Assembly: GCA_937911845.1 (NCBI GenBank)
Contig: CALDQF010000375.1
Location: 1 to 9,960 of the forward strand
Source of the DNA: an uncultured Phycisphaera sp.
GTDB lineage: Bacteria; Planctomycetota; Phycisphaerae; Phycisphaerales; SM1A02
Reading direction: 5' to 3'
DNA: 9,960 nt
Part shown: positions 7,119 through 9,960 of the stretch, one piece after another
Layout: each line of letters opens with the position of its first letter
How positions within the stretch are numbered: position 1 is the first letter of the stretch
Notes under the pieces: generated by a model
Told to the model about the DNA's origin: nothing
Database searches by the model: none
What the model saw: the letters and a program-made list of their open reading frames with translations, nothing else
Position numbers and translations under genes: made by a program

Positions 7119-7156
7119 GATTGCTCCAAGGTCCGCGGTGAAATCGCGGGGGGACA

Positions 7157-7162
7157 ATCATA
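7157..7162 (-). promoter_or_regulatory. Possible -10 element upstream of ndk
   Basis: The minus strand reads TATGAT about 39 bases before the ndk ATG. No convincing -35 lies at the right distance (a TTGCGT is 20 bases away), so ndk may instead be read from the upstream gene. Confidence 0.22.
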
Positions 7163-7180
7163 CCCGACCAGTCCAAGGAA

Positions 7181-7591
7181 TCACGCAATTGCCATGCGTG
7201 CGATCACCACTGCCACGGCCCAAATGGCCATGGTGGCGATCAGACATCGCCAAGGATCAACTTCTGGGACCCCATTTAGACCTTGCCGGACAGCTCCACC
7301 AATTTGTCCCACTTGACGGACACTTTGCCCAACTGCTTTTCGCACCCCTCCCATGGAAGTGGCACCCGACGCCACGACGGCCGCAACTTTGAGCAGACCA
7401 TGTGTCTTCTGCTCACTGGAGATGGCACTCACAACTTCGCTTCCGGTGGGATCAGTTGTCGTCAAATGGGCCACATTGGTCTCCGTAGGAGTGGTTCCAG
7501 TGGAAGGGACGTACTCGAAGTTGCGGGGACGACGCACCGATGGGCCCGACGAGGACTGACTCCAATCCGAACTGCTGCTGTAATTCGACAT
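7181..7591 (-). CDS. Hypothetical protein with C-terminal membrane segment
   Basis: I do not recognise this 136-residue protein. The first 30 residues are Ser-rich and polar, followed by a Thr/Pro/Glu-rich stretch (about 28-58). Residues 64-105 are rich in Gly, Ala, Val and Gln (KVAAVVASGATSMGG, then VGQSVRQVGQIGGAVRQG) and may form an amphipathic helix. The last 25 residues (after DPWRC) form one hydrophobic segment ending almost at the C-terminus, as in a tail-anchored protein. The start ATG at 7589-7591 has no clear ribosome binding site. The gene is co-directional with ndk (62-base gap) and divergent from the PilZ gene. An overlapping plus-strand frame (7283-7597) looks like a shadow. The gene call rests on its length, the sensible membrane segment and its position, so it is moderate. 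Confidence 0.55.
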   Translation of the reverse strand: MSNYSSSSDWSQSSSGPSVRRPRNFEYVPSTGTTPTETNVAHLTTTDPTGSEVVSAISSEQKTHGLLKVAAVVASGATSMGGVRKAVGQSVRQVGQIGGAVRQGLNGVPEVDPWRCLIATMAIWAVAVVIARMAIA

Positions 7592-7729
7592 GGGTAATAA
7601 ATCGTCGATCTACCGGTGAGACTTCACTTCAAGACCTCCCAGACCGTACAAATGGAACCAACCTCCCAAGTCCTGTTGATGCCTCAACGGCGGCTTCGGC
7701 TGACCGCTTTTTGTGCCGAATTACCATCC

Positions 7730-8074
7730 ATGTCAAACATCCAGTATGAAAGTGAATTCAGCGAACCCACCATCAACACCTTGGATGACCGACGAAGTGA
7801 AATCCGCTTCAACGATGGAGAACGTGCGGTCATTGTCTGGTCTCACAATGCTGAAGCTCGTGGCCCAATGGAACTGATCAACCGTTCTCAGCAAGGGCTG
7901 TGCGTACGAAGTGAGGACGCGGTCCCGCCTGGTGCCCTTGGGACCATTCTGCGCATCTTGCCGTGGTCTGAGGCCGAAAACCGTCGCGCCGTCGTCACTT
8001 GGTGCCACGCCGACGAGACCGCCGGGTGGCAACTGGGACTGCGGTTCGTGGACAGTCGCCCAAACGCCGCATAG
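7730..8074 (+). CDS. PilZ domain protein (probable cyclic di-GMP receptor)
   Basis: This 114-residue protein is a single PilZ domain. It has the two cyclic di-GMP-binding signatures of the family: RRSEIR (residues 21-26, RxxxR) and NRSQQG (51-56, [DN]xSxxG), followed by beta-strand-like segments (LGTILRILPW, RRAVVTWCH, WQLGLRFVD). Such proteins bind cyclic di-GMP and pass the signal to motility, secretion or polysaccharide machinery; the partner cannot be told here. The ATG at 7730 is chosen because the domain starts soon after it; an in-frame ATG at 7616 would add 38 residues with no domain support. No clear Shine-Dalgarno is visible. It ends three bases before the stop codon of the convergent FG-GAP gene. 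Confidence 0.8.
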   Translation: MSNIQYESEFSEPTINTLDDRRSEIRFNDGERAVIVWSHNAEARGPMELINRSQQGLCVRSEDAVPPGALGTILRILPWSEAENRRAVVTWCHADETAGWQLGLRFVDSRPNAA

Positions 8075-8077
8075 GTG

Positions 8078-9595
8078 CTATTCGGGTCGGACGATCACCG
8101 TCCCTGCACCATCAAAGGTGAACGATGTGGTCTTTCCACCAATCCAAGACACCGTTCCGGTTCCGGAAGTGGAGGGCCTCCCCAAGCCAAACCACGCTTC
8201 CGCGGGCACTTGGGTCAAATAGCTTCGGGTGGGGGAAATTCGACTGCGACGGGTAAGACCATCAACCGTAAGGGTGACCTCAGCTCCGATCGCCATCCCA
8301 GGCTGATCACTAACCTTTGGCAGCACCCTCAAACTCGCCGCTGAAGGAAAGTCGTTTCGGTATATCACCGCGGGGGCTCCAGCCTGAGCAACTGCCAAAT
8401 CCAAATCACCATCCCCATCAAAGTCTGCGAAGCCAGCCCCACGACCCACCAGCGGATTGGCCAAATCCCCAATACTTTCATTGGGGGCAAGCGCGAGACA
8501 GCGTTTGGCATCGTGGCCGCAATTCCAGAACAGTTGCGCCGGTTGACGGTAGGACTGTGAAGCCTGAACTTCGGCGATCTCTTCTTCGAGATGACCGTTG
8601 ATCTGCAGCAAATCCTCGCGGCCATCCATATCAACATCAAAGAAGCACAATCCAAACGAAAGGCGTTGCCGGCTGGGGGTCCCCAAACCTTCTGCACCAG
8701 ACATGTCCGTAAATCGGAGGGGATGATCAGGGTCTTCAGCGGCGTAAAGGCTGCTGGCCTCGTTGGCAAAATTGGCCACCGCGATGGCCAGACGAGCATC
8801 CCCGCGAGGCTCTGACACATCAATGCCCATCGCACCGGTGGACGCGCCCAAGCGGTCAAAGGCCACGCCAGAGGAAGCGCCAATTTCAACAAAAGTACCC
8901 TCTTGATTGTGGAACATGAAGTTCTGCACGGTGTCGTTGGCCACCATGACATCCAGCCAACCGTCACGATCAAAATCACAGATGGTCAACGCCAAAGCCT
9001 TGCCCAGTGGAAGGCCGGTAGCTGGGTTCACCACTTCAATCCCACGCTCCGCCGAAACGTCACGGAAGGTACCGCTGCCATCATTTTCAAACAAGCGGCA
9101 ATGGGCGCCTTGGTAGTTGGTTGGTGGGCCGTACGCACGGTCGGTGCCGTTTAACGTAAAGGCAAGTTCCATATCGATGGTCCGACTCCACTGAACGTAA
9201 CGGCAGACAAAGAGATCCAGATCTCCATCGCGGTCGTAATCAAAGAAGCCTGATGAGGAGCTCCACGCTTCTTCCGGACCAGCCGTCCCACCAGCGTTGG
9301 GAACCTCTGAAAAAGTTCCTCCTTCGTTTAACAGCAATCGATCTTGTCCCAGACAGCTCAGAAAAACATCAAGATCGCCGTCACCATCGACATCTCCGAT
9401 GGCTGGACCCATGACGTACGCGTCCTGAGGAAATCCAGACCCCTGAGTGACATCAACAAACTGCCCCGCGTCGTTGCGGTACAGACCGAGAGATCGGACC
9501 TCGCGGTTCGCATTGTCCCAAGGCCAAGCCCGCCCGCCCGTGAGGAGCAAATCGGGATCCTGATCATCATCCATATCAAACCATGCAGTCGTGGA
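8078..9595 (-). CDS. FG-GAP/VCBS repeat protein with C-terminal ASPIC/UnbV domain, 5' truncated
   Basis: This is a large beta-propeller-type protein of the CRTAC1-like group, usually secreted or surface exposed and calcium binding. At least six acidic repeat loops are visible, beginning near 9577 (DMDDDQDPD), 9394 (DVDGDGDLD), 9241 (DYDRDGDLD), 8977 (DFDRDGWLD), 8638 (DVDMDGRED) and 8425 (DFDGDGDLD). Between them are typical segments such as LLLNEGGTF and RLFENDGSGTF. The last 70 residues (about 8290-8081) look like the ASPIC/UnbV domain, including SYLTQVPAEAWFGLG. The true N-terminus, with its signal peptide, is missing. Although the frame stays open to an ATG at 9703, everything before the AWFD motif is antisense to the GTG-started Rieske gene and unlike this family. 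I therefore end the gene at the apparent junction, and the exact base is uncertain by about ten. The substrate or partner is unknown. Confidence 0.85.
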   Translation of the reverse strand, partial: STTAWFDMDDDQDPDLLLTGGRAWPWDNANREVRSLGLYRNDAGQFVDVTQGSGFPQDAYVMGPAIGDVDGDGDLDVFLSCLGQDRLLLNEGGTFSEVPNAGGTAGPEEAWSSSSGFFDYDRDGDLDLFVCRYVQWSRTIDMELAFTLNGTDRAYGPPTNYQGAHCRLFENDGSGTFRDVSAERGIEVVNPATGLPLGKALALTICDFDRDGWLDVMVANDTVQNFMFHNQEGTFVEIGASSGVAFDRLGASTGAMGIDVSEPRGDARLAIAVANFANEASSLYAAEDPDHPLRFTDMSGAEGLGTPSRQRLSFGLCFFDVDMDGREDLLQINGHLEEEIAEVQASQSYRQPAQLFWNCGHDAKRCLALAPNESIGDLANPLVGRGAGFADFDGDGDLDLAVAQAGAPAVIYRNDFPSAASLRVLPKVSDQPGMAIGAEVTLTVDGLTRRSRISPTRSYLTQVPAEAWFGLGRPSTSGTGTVSWIGGKTTSFTFDGAGTVIVRPE

Positions 9596-9610
9596 TTTTC
9601 GAGAAAGATA
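9590..9610. other. Apparent chimeric junction between two genomes
   Basis: To the left lies a GC-rich FG-GAP coding sequence read on the minus strand, whose family similarity stops at about 9595. To the right lies AT-rich sequence (17 G/C in 60 bases for 9601-9660 by hand count) leading into a plus-strand Rieske gene with alphaproteobacterial character. No insertion sequence, integrase, tRNA or inverted repeat marks the join, which favours a misassembly or chimeric clone over a natural transfer. Confidence 0.7.
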
Positions 9611-9662
9611 GATAAGTTTGCAATTAGGGAAAAAAAAGAGATAACAATAAAAACGACCAAAA
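9596..9662 (+). other. AT-rich leader of the Rieske gene
   Basis: This 67-base noncoding stretch belongs by composition to the right-hand (SAR11-like) segment. It contains an in-frame TAA at 9648-9650, which bounds the Rieske frame upstream, and a weak AAGAG (about 9636-9640) too far from the GTG to be a good ribosome binding site. I see no clear promoter. Confidence 0.5.
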
Positions 9663-9960
9663 GTGTCTGAAAAGAAAACAAAAAGAAGAGATTTTTTATT
9701 CACAGCTACTACTGCTGTTGGTGCTGTTGGTGCTGCTGCTGTAGTTTGGCCAATGATAGATCAGATGAATCCAGATGCTTCAGTAAAAGCATTGGCGAGT
9801 ACTGAAGTTGATGTTAGTTCAGTTACTCCTGGAAACACCATTACAGTTTTATGGAGGGGTAAACCTGTTTTTATAAGAAGAAGAACTCAAGAAGAAATTA
9901 ACGAAGCTAGATCTGTTAAAATGGAAGACCTAATCCATCCTGAGAAAGATGAAGATAGAG
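9663..9960 (+). CDS. petA: Rieske iron-sulfur subunit of the cytochrome bc1 complex, N-terminal part
   Basis: The frame opens at GTG 9663 and runs past the window edge (99 codons visible). The product starts [12 protein letters not shown], a twin-arginine signal, followed by a membrane helix (residues about 13-35: [18 protein letters not shown]). Next come [20 protein letters not shown] (33-52) and [19 protein letters not shown] (57-75), characteristic of proteobacterial ubiquinol-cytochrome c reductase Rieske proteins. The protein carries electrons from ubiquinol to cytochrome c1. The two [2Fe-2S]-binding Cys/His boxes lie beyond the window. AT-rich codons and the protein pattern point to a SAR11/Pelagibacterales-like source, unlike all genes to the left. 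An in-frame stop at 9648-9650 rules out a longer start. In that lineage petA is normally followed by cytochrome b and c1 genes. Confidence 0.88.
   Translation, partial: MSEKKTKRRDFLFTATTAVGAVGAAAVVWPMIDQMNPDASVKALASTEVDVSSVTPGNTITVLWRGKPVFIRRRTQEEINEARSVKMEDLIHPEKDEDR

Noticed and set aside
7283..7597. Plus-strand frame of 104 codons overlapping the hypothetical membrane protein
   Set aside because: It has no recognisable domain, signal or membrane segment, and the minus-strand frame has a more protein-like layout.
9596..9703. N-terminus (36 residues) of the FG-GAP open frame starting at an ATG at 9703
   Set aside because: It is antisense to the Rieske gene start and AT-rich leader, unlike the family, and lies across the apparent junction.
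9714..9740. GCTGTTGGT-type tandem repeat
   Set aside because: It encodes the Ala/Val/Gly-rich membrane helix of the Rieske protein, where such codon repetition is expected. It is not a separate repeat element.

Overview
The window looks like a marine metagenomic contig from a planctomycete-type bacterium (Planctomycetota, possibly Phycisphaerae), with a short piece of a different genome joined at its right end. Three things suggest a planctomycete. The sigma-70 factor has the lineage-style FxRFNYCRFR segment ahead of region 2. There is a large FG-GAP/ASPIC-UnbV protein. The RsmB-like methyltransferase has a [11 protein letters not shown] motif. The taxon is inferred from remembered family patterns, not from a search. 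Bases 1 to about 9595 are moderately GC-rich. From about 9600 to the end my hand count is about 130 G/C in 360 bases (36%), and that tail encodes the start of a Rieske iron-sulfur protein of the kind found in SAR11-like alphaproteobacteria.

Layout. Positions 1-306 (minus) hold the N-terminus of a secreted protein, probably a subtilase with an inhibitor-type propeptide. A divergent promoter region (307-470) separates it from a plus-strand cluster: metK (471-1673), an RsmB-like rRNA cytosine methyltransferase whose start lies inside metK (1651-2946), and a PtsN-like EIIA (2975-3427). Facing these on the minus strand, in transcription order, are a 136-aa hypothetical protein (7591-7181), ndk (7118-6648) with a clear intrinsic terminator, a sigma-70 family factor (6462-5482), and, 25 nt further on, a NapH/CcoG-like polyferredoxin membrane protein fused to a TPR tail (5456-3474). 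A small PilZ protein (7730-8074, plus) converges with a 5'-truncated FG-GAP/ASPIC protein (minus, 8078 to about 9595). The Rieske gene starts with GTG at 9663 and runs off the window.

How the genes fit together. metK makes S-adenosylmethionine and the overlapping gene uses it to methylate 16S rRNA. PtsN, Ndk and the sigma factor are housekeeping or regulatory. The sigma-polyferredoxin pair probably forms one transcript. I see no CRISPR array, tRNA, rRNA, insertion sequence or recognisable defence system. The observations most worth a second look are the apparent chimeric junction near 9600, the polyferredoxin-TPR fusion and its pairing with the sigma factor, the sigma factor's unusual architecture, and the unrecognised membrane-anchored small protein upstream of ndk. 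I do not find convincing evidence for a new multi-gene system.
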